A DNA stretch of 6,488 nt. It comes from Bacteroidota bacterium. GTDB lineage: Bacteria > Bacteroidota > Bacteroidia > NS11-12g > UBA9320. Positions 1 to 5,983 of the stretch are shown here, in pieces. The translations under genes and the position numbers were made by a program. Under the pieces are notes generated by a model that saw only the letters and a program-made list of their open reading frames with translations, had not been told where the DNA came from and made no database searches. Location: NCBI GenBank assembly GCA_003484585.1, contig DNBZ01000213.1:1-6488 (forward strand), written 5' to 3'. Within the stretch, counting starts at the first letter, position 1. Each line of letters opens with the position of its first letter.

Positions 1-14
1 GCACAACTATTGGG

Positions 15-2756
15 ATGCAGAAAATGAATATATCAAAATCATTAATTATCACCTCCCTTTTTTTCTTTTATACTAGTCTATTATTCCCAAGAAATGCATA
101 CTCACAGGAAGTAATCACATTTGCGGGTAGCGGATCAAGTGGAAGTGCAAATGGAACAGGAACAGCCGCTACATTTAACAATCCTCAAGGAGCTGTCGTA
201 GATGCCAATGGCAATGTATATATCGCAGATAAATTTAATCATAGTATACGAAAGATAACCACTTCGGGTGTAGTATCTACATTTGCCACGGGGTTCTCTA
301 GACCCAATGGATTAGCCATAGACGCAAGTGGTAATATATATGTAGCAGATGAATGGAACCATAAAATAAAAAAAGTCACTTCAGGAGGAACCGTAACCAC
401 ATTAGCAGGTAGCAGTCTCGGAATGACAAATGCAACAGGAACAAGTGCACAATTCAATTATCCTAGTGGAGTAGCAGTAGATGCTAGTGGCAATGTTTAT
501 GTAGCAGATAAGGATAATCATCGGATTAGAAAAATTACATCTGCGGGTGTGGTAACCACCTTTGCCGGTAGCGGATCAAGTGGCAATGCAAATGGAACAG
601 GAACAGCAGCTACATTCGCTAGTCCTACAGGATTAGCTATAGATGCCAATGATAATATATATGTAACTGATTATTCAAATCATAGTATTAGAAAAATTAC
701 TTCATCTAGTGTAGTAACCACACTTGCAGGACCCGTAGGGACTACAGGAACTTGGGGTACTACAAATGGAACGGGTACAAGTGCTCGGTTTAATTATCCT
801 TACCACGTGGTTATAGACAGTGATGAAAATCTATACGTTTCGGACTACAATAATCATAAAATTAGAAAAATTACTTCATCTGGGGTTGTCACTACTTATG
901 CTGGAAGTGGAACGGCAGGAAGTGCAAATGGAATAGGAACAGCTGCTACTTTCGATAACCCTAAGGGGCTAGCTATAGATGCTAACGATAATACATATGT
1001 AGCAGACTTCGATAATCATATAATTAGAAAAATTACTCCGCCCCTTCAGCTAGGCAGTGACATAGATGGCGAAGCAGCAGGTGATGAATTTGGTAGTGCT
1101 GTGGCAGTATCAGAAGATGGATCAATACTAGCAGTAGGAGCAGCCTATAATGATGGAGGGGGTACAAGTGCTGGCCACGTGCGTGTATATCAGTACGCCA
1201 GCAGCAGTTGGTCGCAGTTAGGTGGTGATATAGACGGTGAAACGGCACAGGATAGAAGTGGAACAAGCATTTCACTCTCTGATGACGGTAGTATTTTGGC
1301 AATAGGAGCTAGGCTAAATGATGGTGGTGGATCCAATTTTGGTCACGTTCGAGTATATGAGTACGCTAGCAGCAGTTGGTCACAGTTAGGTAGTGATATA
1401 GACGGCGAAGCAACGAACGACTATAGCGGGGAGAGTGTTTCTCTTTCTGGAGATGGCACTATTGTCGCTATTAGTGCTACAGATAATGATGGGGGTGGTA
1501 CAGATGCTGGCCACGTACGTGTATATCAGTACAGCAGCAGTTGGTCGCAGCTAGGTGGTGATATAGACGGTGAAGCAGCTTATGACAAATCAGGAAAAAG
1601 TATTTCACTTTCTGATGATGGTACTATTCTAGCAGTTGGGGCATACTATAATGATGGAGGGGGTTCAAATGCTGGCCATGTACGTGTATATAAATATGCT
1701 AGTGGCAGTTGGGGGCAGCTAGGTGGTGATATAGACGGTGAAGCAGCGGGCGACTTAAGTGGTTACAGTGTTTCACTTTCTGATGATGGTACTATTCTAG
1801 CCGTAGGAGCATATAAGAATGATGGGGGTGGTTCAGATGCTGGCCACGTACGTGTATATAAATATGCTAGTAGCAGTTGGGGGCAGCTAGGTGGTGATAT
1901 AGACGGTGAAGCAGCGGGCGACTGGAGCGGCTTTGCGGTTTCATTATCAGGTGATGGCACTAAATTAGCCGTAGGAGCACACAATAATGATGGGGGTGGT
2001 GCAGATGCAGGCCATGTGCGTTTATATAAATATGCTAGCAGCAGTTGGGCTCAGCTAGGCTATGATGTAGATGGAGAGAGTGCGGGTGACCAGAGCGGTA
2101 ACAGCGTTGCATTGTCTGGGGATGGTATAACATTAGCTATAGGAGCTCCAAAAAATGATGGGGCAGGTACAGATGCAGGAAGTGTGAGAGTGCATTTTGT
2201 GAGTGCTGCATTGCCCGTAGAGTTGATACACTTCACCGCACAAGCAGCAGCCCATACTACAGCAGGGCTTACTTGGGCTACCGCTACAGAGATAGACAAT
2301 AGTCACTTTGTGGTAGAACGTAGCTATGATGCACGCTCATTTGCAGCTATAGACCGAGTAGAAGGCAATGGCAATAGCAATGAAGTGCTACACTATAACT
2401 ATACCGATACGCACATAGCCAAAGGAACTAAATTAGTCTATTACCGTCTGCACCAGTTTGATTACAATGGAGCAAGTGAGTACTCGGATGTTCGCATTGT
2501 ACATTTTGATGAGGCTAAAAATCTAGAAATAGCAGCATACCCTAATCCATTTAGCAAAGAAGTCACCTTGAGTGCGAATACTAACGAAGAACACAGCGTA
2601 GTGGTTACAGATATTAATGGGGTCACGCTACTAAACCTTGAAAATGGAGACAGAAGCAGTCATAAACTAGACTTGAAAAGTTGGGCGTCTGGCATATACT
2701 TCATCAGTGTAACATCTAAGCAAGGCACCAAGCACCTTAAGATCGTAAAGAAGTAA
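15..2756 (+). CDS. T9SS-secreted NHL / FG-GAP-type double beta-propeller protein
   Basis: This is a 913-residue exported surface or extracellular protein of unknown ligand. Residues 1-30 form a signal peptide with a hydrophobic stretch around 9-24 and likely cleavage after AYS, before QEV. Six NHL repeats follow at about 56-81, 96-121, 149-174, 203-228, 261-286 and 315-340, each of the form P-x-G-x(3)-D-x(2)-G/D-N-x-Y-x-A/S/T-D-x(2)-N-H-x-I-R/K-K. This is enough for a six-bladed propeller. Seven FG-GAP-like repeats of 55-56 residues span 345-728, with recurring DIDGE, LSxDGT, NDGGG and GHVRVY motifs, probably a second, seven-bladed propeller. An LPVELIHF linker and Ig-like segment (733-830) lead to a T9SS type A sorting domain (YPNPF at 843-847, ending in KIVKK). 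The acidic DxDG motifs suggest calcium binding, which is inference. The start could be Met1 or Met4. The frame is open to the window edge upstream, but the signal peptide supports the start given. Adhesion or matrix binding is plausible and unproven. Confidence 0.9.
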   Translation: MQKMNISKSLIITSLFFFYTSLLFPRNAYSQEVITFAGSGSSGSANGTGTAATFNNPQGAVVDANGNVYIADKFNHSIRKITTSGVVSTFATGFSRPNGLAIDASGNIYVADEWNHKIKKVTSGGTVTTLAGSSLGMTNATGTSAQFNYPSGVAVDASGNVYVADKDNHRIRKITSAGVVTTFAGSGSSGNANGTGTAATFASPTGLAIDANDNIYVTDYSNHSIRKITSSSVVTTLAGPVGTTGTWGTTNGTGTSARFNYPYHVVIDSDENLYVSDYNNHKIRKITSSGVVTTYAGSGTAGSANGIGTAATFDNPKGLAIDANDNTYVADFDNHIIRKITPPLQLGSDIDGEAAGDEFGSAVAVSEDGSILAVGAAYNDGGGTSAGHVRVYQYASSSWSQLGGDIDGETAQDRSGTSISLSDDGSILAIGARLNDGGGSNFGHVRVYEYASSSWSQLGSDIDGEATNDYSGESVSLSGDGTIVAISATDNDGGGTDAGHVRVYQYSSSWSQLGGDIDGEAAYDKSGKSISLSDDGTILAVGAYYNDGGGSNAGHVRVYKYASGSWGQLGGDIDGEAAGDLSGYSVSLSDDGTILAVGAYKNDGGGSDAGHVRVYKYASSSWGQLGGDIDGEAAGDWSGFAVSLSGDGTKLAVGAHNNDGGGADAGHVRLYKYASSSWAQLGYDVDGESAGDQSGNSVALSGDGITLAIGAPKNDGAGTDAGSVRVHFVSAALPVELIHFTAQAAAHTTAGLTWATATEIDNSHFVVERSYDARSFAAIDRVEGNGNSNEVLHYNYTDTHIAKGTKLVYYRLHQFDYNGASEYSDVRIVHFDEAKNLEIAAYPNPFSKEVTLSANTNEEHSVVVTDINGVTLLNLENGDRSSHKLDLKSWASGIYFISVTSKQGTKHLKIVKK
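180..1034 (+). repeat. Six NHL repeats coding for a beta-propeller
   Basis: Six copies of an NHL unit are spaced by 40 to 58 residues. The connectors between blades come in two alternating kinds. Type A reads roughly GSGSSGxANGTGTAATF and precedes blades 1, 4 and 6. Type B ends in GTSA(Q/R)FNYP and precedes blades 3 and 5. Blade 2 has only a very short connector (FATGFS). The type A connectors before blades 1 and 4 share 17 identical bases (126-142 and 567-583), which indicates duplication within the gene. NHL propellers usually bind protein, RNA or carbohydrate ligands; nothing here shows which. Confidence 0.85.
1047..2198 (+). repeat. Seven tandem 168-bp FG-GAP-type repeat units
   Basis: Units begin at the recurring QLG codons: 1047, 1215, 1383, 1548, 1716, 1884 and 2052. 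The period is 168 bases (56 codons), except for unit 3, which is 165 bases. Each unit encodes QLGxDIDGE, then xSG.SxSLSxDGT, LAVGA, NDGGG and AGHVRVYxYASSSW. Units 4-6 are very similar in DNA: bases 1705-1755 and 1873-1923 are identical over 51 positions. Seven units match the blade number of integrin-alpha-type propellers. The last unit is the most diverged and lacks the final aromatic motif, as expected for a closing blade. Confidence 0.88.
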
Positions 2757-2759
2757 TCG

Positions 2760-2795
2760 CTAACCTTTTGACTAGTTTATTGGTCTCAAGGTTAG
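2760..2795 (+). terminator. Possible terminator hairpin after the propeller gene
   Basis: A perfect 8-bp inverted repeat, CTAACCTT (2760-2767) and AAGGTTAG (2788-2795), encloses a 20-base loop and starts 4 bases after the stop codon at 2754-2756. Short inner pairing (GAC with GTC) may extend it. The position suits a transcription terminator or a 3'-end stabilising hairpin. No T-tract follows directly (ATAAGTGG), so classic Rho-independent activity is uncertain. Confidence 0.35.
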
Positions 2796-2863
2796 ATAAG
2801 TGGCTCGGAACCTGAGGCTGTTAAAAAAGTGTTCTTGCTTAACCGCCTTGCAAATACGGCAAG

Positions 2864-2895
2864 TTTGCTTTTATGAAAGCACAAAACTATATTTG
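2864..2895 (+). promoter_or_regulatory. Bacteroidota-type promoter of paaR-paaA
   Basis: A -33 box TTTG (2864-2867) is separated by 20 bases from a perfect -7 box TATATTTG (2888-2895), matching the Bacteroidota primary sigma consensus TTTG / TAnnTTTG. Transcription would begin near 2899-2902, giving a leader of about 23-26 bases before the ATG at 2925. The predicted start lies inside the inverted repeats at 2897-2915, so a bound repressor would block initiation. No Shine-Dalgarno sequence is evident, as is common in this phylum. Confidence 0.7.
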
Positions 2896-2896
2896 C

Positions 2897-2910
2897 CTAA
2901 CGAACGTTAG
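2897..2910 (+). promoter_or_regulatory. PaaR-type operator (inverted repeat)
   Basis: CTAACGAACGTTAG has perfect 6-base arms (CTAACG and CGTTAG) around an AA centre. It fits the pattern CNAACGNNCGTTNG, which I recall as the binding site reported for the TetR-family regulator PaaR of Thermus thermophilus. It starts directly after the -7 box and covers the predicted transcription start, 15 bases before the regulator's own start codon. This is the expected place for an autorepression operator. The match to PaaR is from memory and should be compared with published sites. Confidence 0.72.
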
Positions 2911-2915
2911 TTCGT
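2900..2915 (+). promoter_or_regulatory. Second, interleaved inverted repeat
   Basis: ACGAACGTTAGTTCGT is a second perfect inverted repeat with arms ACGAAC and GTTCGT around GTTA. It overlaps the first site, and its centre is shifted by 4 bases (from 2903.5 to 2907.5). Together the two suggest an operator able to hold two repressor dimers, as seen in some TetR-family systems, or one dimer with a degenerate overlapping arm. Which arms are contacted cannot be decided from the sequence. Confidence 0.5.
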
Positions 2916-2924
2916 AGCAGAGCA

Positions 2925-3503
2925 ATGACAGAACGCAAAAAAGAAATACTAGCCCTATCCCAAAGCGTCCTTAAAGAAAAAGGATATGCTGCCACGTCAG
3001 TTCGTGACATTGCCAAGGCGTTAGATATGGAACCTGCTAGTCTTTATAGTCATTTTAAAAGCAAAGAAGATATTCTAAAGATTACCTGTTTTGAAATGGC
3101 AGATAAGTTTGAACTTGCTGTGAAAGAGGTGAATGATATCTACTTCAATGCTGAAGAAAAGCTTCGTATGGCTATAAAGCTTCACGTAGAGATACTAACC
3201 CAAAACCTAGACTCTGCTCTTATTTTTATCCGTGACTGGAGAAACCTTACAGGCACATCACTGACACAGTTTACTGCTAAAAGGAATGTGTACGAAGAAG
3301 GTTTTAGAGAAATAGTACAAACGGGTATAGACGAAGGCATTTTTAACGAGACAGACAAAAAATTTGCTGCTCTTACGATACTAAGCAGTGTGAACTGGAT
3401 AGTAGAGTGGTATAAGCCAGACGGCAATTTGAATGCCGAACAAATAGCAGAAAAATTGAGCAATTTTATACTTTCTGGTTTAAAGAAAGACATTAACAAA
3501 TAG
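2925..3503 (+). CDS. paaR: TetR-family transcriptional repressor, probable PaaR
   Basis: This 192-residue cytoplasmic protein has the usual TetR-family length. Residues 4-51 form the DNA-binding domain, with the helix-turn-helix at about 24-44 ([12 protein letters not shown], then EPASLYSHF) followed by the family's KSKEDIL. The remaining helical part (about 52-190) is the ligand-binding and dimerisation domain, with a [10 protein letters not shown] motif at 158-167 typical of a TetR subgroup regulating acyl-CoA and aromatic-CoA catabolism. It lies 25 bases before paaA on the same strand and has an operator-like inverted repeat over its own promoter. It is therefore likely an autorepressor of this transcription unit. 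By analogy with Thermus PaaR the inducer would be phenylacetyl-CoA. Membership of the TetR family is secure; the PaaR role rests on context and operator. The ATG at 2925 places the domain start where the family has it. An alternative is a fatty-acid-type regulator sitting next to paaA. Confidence 0.85.
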   Translation: MTERKKEILALSQSVLKEKGYAATSVRDIAKALDMEPASLYSHFKSKEDILKITCFEMADKFELAVKEVNDIYFNAEEKLRMAIKLHVEILTQNLDSALIFIRDWRNLTGTSLTQFTAKRNVYEEGFREIVQTGIDEGIFNETDKKFAALTILSSVNWIVEWYKPDGNLNAEQIAEKLSNFILSGLKKDINK

Positions 3504-3528
3504 AACATTAACAACTAGTAATAACGAT

Positions 3529-4512
3529 ATGTACGGAAACGCTTATATAGACCCAAACGAAAAATTCGAACAACAGGAAGAAACTCCAGAACTTTTAGCT
3601 GCTTTTCAAGCACGAATAGATGCTGGAGATAAGATAGAACCACAAGATTGGATGCCAGCGATGTATCGTAAGCAGCTCATCAGAATGATAGAGCAACACG
3701 CTCACTCCGAGATCATAGGTTCTCTTCCTGAGGGAACTTGGATTACTCGTGCACCTGGCTTCAGACGTAAACTAGCACTAATGGCTAAGGTACAAGACGA
3801 AGTAGGCCACGCACAGTTACTCTACTCTGCAGCTGAGACATTAGGCAAAAGCCGTGAGGACATGATGAATGACCTTATTACAGGTAAGTCTAAGTATTCT
3901 AATATATTCAACTACCCTGCTCTTACATGGGCAGACAGTGCTGTAATCGCTTGGCTAGTAGATGCCGGTGCTATCGTAAACCAACTAGCCAATAGTAAGG
4001 GATCCTACGGACCATACTGCAGAGCTCTAGAGCGTATCTGCTACGAGGAATCTTTTCACCTAAAGTACGGACACGACAATGTAGTGCACCTTGCTACGGG
4101 CACTAAGAAACAACGAGAAATGGTACAAGCTGCTATGACTAGATGGTGGCCACCACTAATGCACTTTTTTGGACCAAGCGATAAAGCATCTGTACATTCC
4201 GAAACGCTTATGGGTTGGAAAGTAAAAATGGCAACAAACGATGCTATGCGTCAGCAGTTTATGGACATGTACATACCAAAAATATGGGACTTAGGCCTTA
4301 CTCTTCCAGATCCTCTACTTAAGAAAAACCAAGAAACAGGTCAGTGGGATTATACAGAACCAGACTGGGAAGAGTTTAAAAGAGTAATAAACGGTGATGG
4401 TCCTTGCAATGCAGAAAGACTAGCCGTACGTCGAATGGCAGAGGAAAACGGAAGATGGGTAGCACGTGCTATTAATAACGAAGAAGCTGAGCTTGTGAGA
4501 CCATTTGCCTAA
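3529..4512 (+). CDS. paaA: 1,2-phenylacetyl-CoA epoxidase, catalytic subunit PaaA
   Basis: PaaA is the di-iron catalytic subunit of the PaaABCE monooxygenase. It turns phenylacetyl-CoA into the ring-1,2-epoxide with O2 and NADPH, the committed step of aerobic phenylacetate catabolism in the cytoplasm. The protein has 327 residues, against about 309 in E. coli; the surplus is mainly an N-terminal extension. The family sequence is well conserved: IEPQDWMP (36-43), HAHSEI (57-62), WITRAP (71-76), [11 protein letters not shown] (86-96), NYPALTWAD (128-136), [11 protein letters not shown] (142-152), EESFH (173-177) and VINGDGPCN (286-294). The likely iron ligands are Glu61, Glu91, His94, Asp145, Glu174 and His177, matching my recollection of E. 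coli Glu42, Glu72, His75, Asp126, Glu158 and His161. All are present, so the enzyme should be active. It follows the regulator by 25 bases and probably shares its promoter. The other subunit genes paaB, paaC and paaE are absent downstream, so they must lie elsewhere for function. Confidence 0.96.
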   Translation: MYGNAYIDPNEKFEQQEETPELLAAFQARIDAGDKIEPQDWMPAMYRKQLIRMIEQHAHSEIIGSLPEGTWITRAPGFRRKLALMAKVQDEVGHAQLLYSAAETLGKSREDMMNDLITGKSKYSNIFNYPALTWADSAVIAWLVDAGAIVNQLANSKGSYGPYCRALERICYEESFHLKYGHDNVVHLATGTKKQREMVQAAMTRWWPPLMHFFGPSDKASVHSETLMGWKVKMATNDAMRQQFMDMYIPKIWDLGLTLPDPLLKKNQETGQWDYTEPDWEEFKRVINGDGPCNAERLAVRRMAEENGRWVARAINNEEAELVRPFA

Positions 4513-4575
4513 TGCCCCAAAGTATAATATAGTGCTCAACATTATTCAATCAGTGAAGTAAATTTCACCTTTCTG

Positions 4576-4607
4576 TTTGCCTTTAATGTTTTATTTGTTG
4601 AATTTTG
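4576..4607 (+). promoter_or_regulatory. Weak promoter candidate for the downstream secreted-protein pair
   Basis: TTTG (4576-4579) lies 20 bases before GAATTTTG (4600-4607), which differs from the Bacteroidota -7 box TAnnTTTG at one position. The 112-base gap between paaA and the next gene is very AT-rich (especially 4581-4624), and initiation near 4612 would give a leader of about 13 bases. In such AT-rich DNA TTTG is common by chance, so this is only a candidate. It would separate these genes from the paa unit. Confidence 0.3.
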
Positions 4608-4624
4608 ATAATTAAATATTTGTT

Positions 4625-5983
4625 ATGAGATTACATACCACACTTACCCTATGGACATTATTCTCGTTTACCGCGTTAGCTCAAAATATTCCTTCGGGGA
4701 GTTTTGATACTTGGACTGATTTTGAAATTATTCAGCCCGAAAGTTGGCTTTTCTCAGGAAATGCCGAAAGAACCACTGATGCTAGCAACGGGCAGTATGC
4801 TGTAAAGCTTGAAAACAAAGCTGGTCAAGAAGTAGAGGTTGGTGTACTATCCAATACTATAATAACCGCTGGGTTTACTGGAGGTGAGGCCTACTCAGAC
4901 GGGCCTCTTGTTATGAGATTTGATGTTAAGTATGACATTTATCCGGGCGATGCTGCAAGAGTTTATGCAGTATTCCAGAAAAACGGTCAAGCAATTGGCT
5001 TAGTGGATGCAGAAATAACAGGCTCATCTGCAGACACCTTTGCAACCTACAAAATTCCGATACAATGGTATGTTTCCACTTTACCTGATAGCGTTATTGT
5101 TATGGTGGTTTCTAATGACTTTGATAATGAGTCTGTACTAGGTGATGGATACATTATCGTAGACAACATTGTACTAGAAACCTTTAGTGACCCAGATGAT
5201 CAGTTGATTAATACCGATTTTGAAAATTGGGAAATTGAAAAAATAAGTCATCCAGAAAGTTGGTATACCACAGACATTTTCTTAAAACAGGCTATTGGGG
5301 CTTTTGTTGAAGCAGAATCAGTAGTAAAAACTACAGATTCGAAAACCGGCAATGCCATCTTACTTCAAAACCAAGTGCTCAATGGAGAGATTTTTCCTGG
5401 AGTCGCACTTACTGGGAATGCTCTAGGAGAAGATCCACGACCTTCCTTTCCCGTTGCCAAAAAATGGAAGTTCATAGACGGATACTATAAATTTGATAAG
5501 GAAGAAACAGATGAGGCCCACGTACTTACCATTCATTACAAAGAGGGTATCCCCATAGGAAGTTCTGAGTTTATAATTACAAACAGTGTTTCAGAATATA
5601 CTTACTTCTCTTCATCCATTACTTTTGAAGGTGGCGAGATTCCGGATAGTGCTACCGTAGCCATCTCTACCATCGATTTAGATGGTGATGCTACAGGCAG
5701 CACCACCAAGTTATGGATTGACGATATCAGGTTTACTGATAATCTAGCAAGTGTAGAAAGAAGAGACATGGCGATACGTTTATATCCAAACCCTGTTTTG
5801 AACTACGTACATATTAGGGATCTTACTCCAAATAGTAATATACAGATACTAAATAATCTTGGCCTAATTCTTCTTGAAACTAGTGATAATCAAATTGATG
5901 TTTCACAATTACCTCAAGGTTCATATATCATTCAAATATCGGATGAAGATTCGTTTCGTACAGCTAAATTCCTAAAACAATGA
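4625..5983 (+). CDS. T9SS-secreted protein with two jelly-roll-like modules
   Basis: This 452-residue protein is exported and probably cell-surface or released. Residues 1-19 form a signal peptide (hydrophobic TLTLWTLFSFTALA, cleavage after ALA before QN). Two diverged copies of one module follow. The first (about 22-186) starts IPSGSFDTW, with PESW at 38-41 and RTTDASNGQYA at 49-59. The second (about 194-371) starts LINTDFENW, with PESW at 210-213 and KTTDSKTGNA at 235-244, and ends in LWIDDIRF. The opening F-(D/E)-x-W and the closing D-x-I strands resemble the carbohydrate-binding-like jelly-roll or PCMD-type domains common in Bacteroidota. A T9SS type A sorting domain ends the protein (LYPNPVLNYV at 386-395, LPQGSYIIQI at 429-438). 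The function is unknown; glycan or surface binding is inference. No Shine-Dalgarno site precedes the ATG, but an AT-rich leader does. Its stop overlaps the start of a paralogue. Confidence 0.88.
   Translation: MRLHTTLTLWTLFSFTALAQNIPSGSFDTWTDFEIIQPESWLFSGNAERTTDASNGQYAVKLENKAGQEVEVGVLSNTIITAGFTGGEAYSDGPLVMRFDVKYDIYPGDAARVYAVFQKNGQAIGLVDAEITGSSADTFATYKIPIQWYVSTLPDSVIVMVVSNDFDNESVLGDGYIIVDNIVLETFSDPDDQLINTDFENWEIEKISHPESWYTTDIFLKQAIGAFVEAESVVKTTDSKTGNAILLQNQVLNGEIFPGVALTGNALGEDPRPSFPVAKKWKFIDGYYKFDKEETDEAHVLTIHYKEGIPIGSSEFIITNSVSEYTYFSSSITFEGGEIPDSATVAISTIDLDGDATGSTTKLWIDDIRFTDNLASVERRDMAIRLYPNPVLNYVHIRDLTPNSNIQILNNLGLILLETSDNQIDVSQLPQGSYIIQISDEDSFRTAKFLKQ

Noticed and set aside
1047..2198. Regular 168-bp periodicity as a CRISPR or satellite array
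   Set aside because: The repeats are protein-coding, in phase with codons throughout, and lack the short-repeat and unique-spacer pattern of a CRISPR array.
239..2299. Open frames of 70-90 codons on the minus strand inside the propeller gene (239-457, 1033-1302, 1763-1984, 2060-2299)
   Set aside because: They lie opposite the repeats of a well-supported gene, follow its periodicity, and encode low-complexity Pro/Ser/Leu-rich peptides without a recognisable domain.
2811..2863. Possible insertion-sequence end or terminator (CCTGAGGCTGTTAAAAAAGT and the CTTGC/GCAAG repeats)
   Set aside because: No partner inverted repeat, target duplication or transposase is present in the window, and the stem at 2847-2863 is only 5 bp. 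It may contribute to termination, but the support is too thin to call.
3182..3514. Minus-strand open frame of 110 codons over the paaR gene
   Set aside because: It is antisense to a clear TetR-family gene, has no recognisable domain, and its hydrophobic look comes from the opposite strand of helical coding sequence.
4512..4532. A TAATG overlap at the paaA stop that could be the start of a lost paaB
   Set aside because: The frame from 4512 reaches a stop after six codons and the peptide MPQSII has no resemblance to PaaB. There is no evidence of a remnant.
4553..4575. GTGAA/TTCAC hairpin followed by T-rich DNA as a paaA terminator
   Set aside because: The stem is only 5 AT-rich base pairs and the following bases are interrupted by C and G, so it is not distinguishable from chance in this AT-rich gap.
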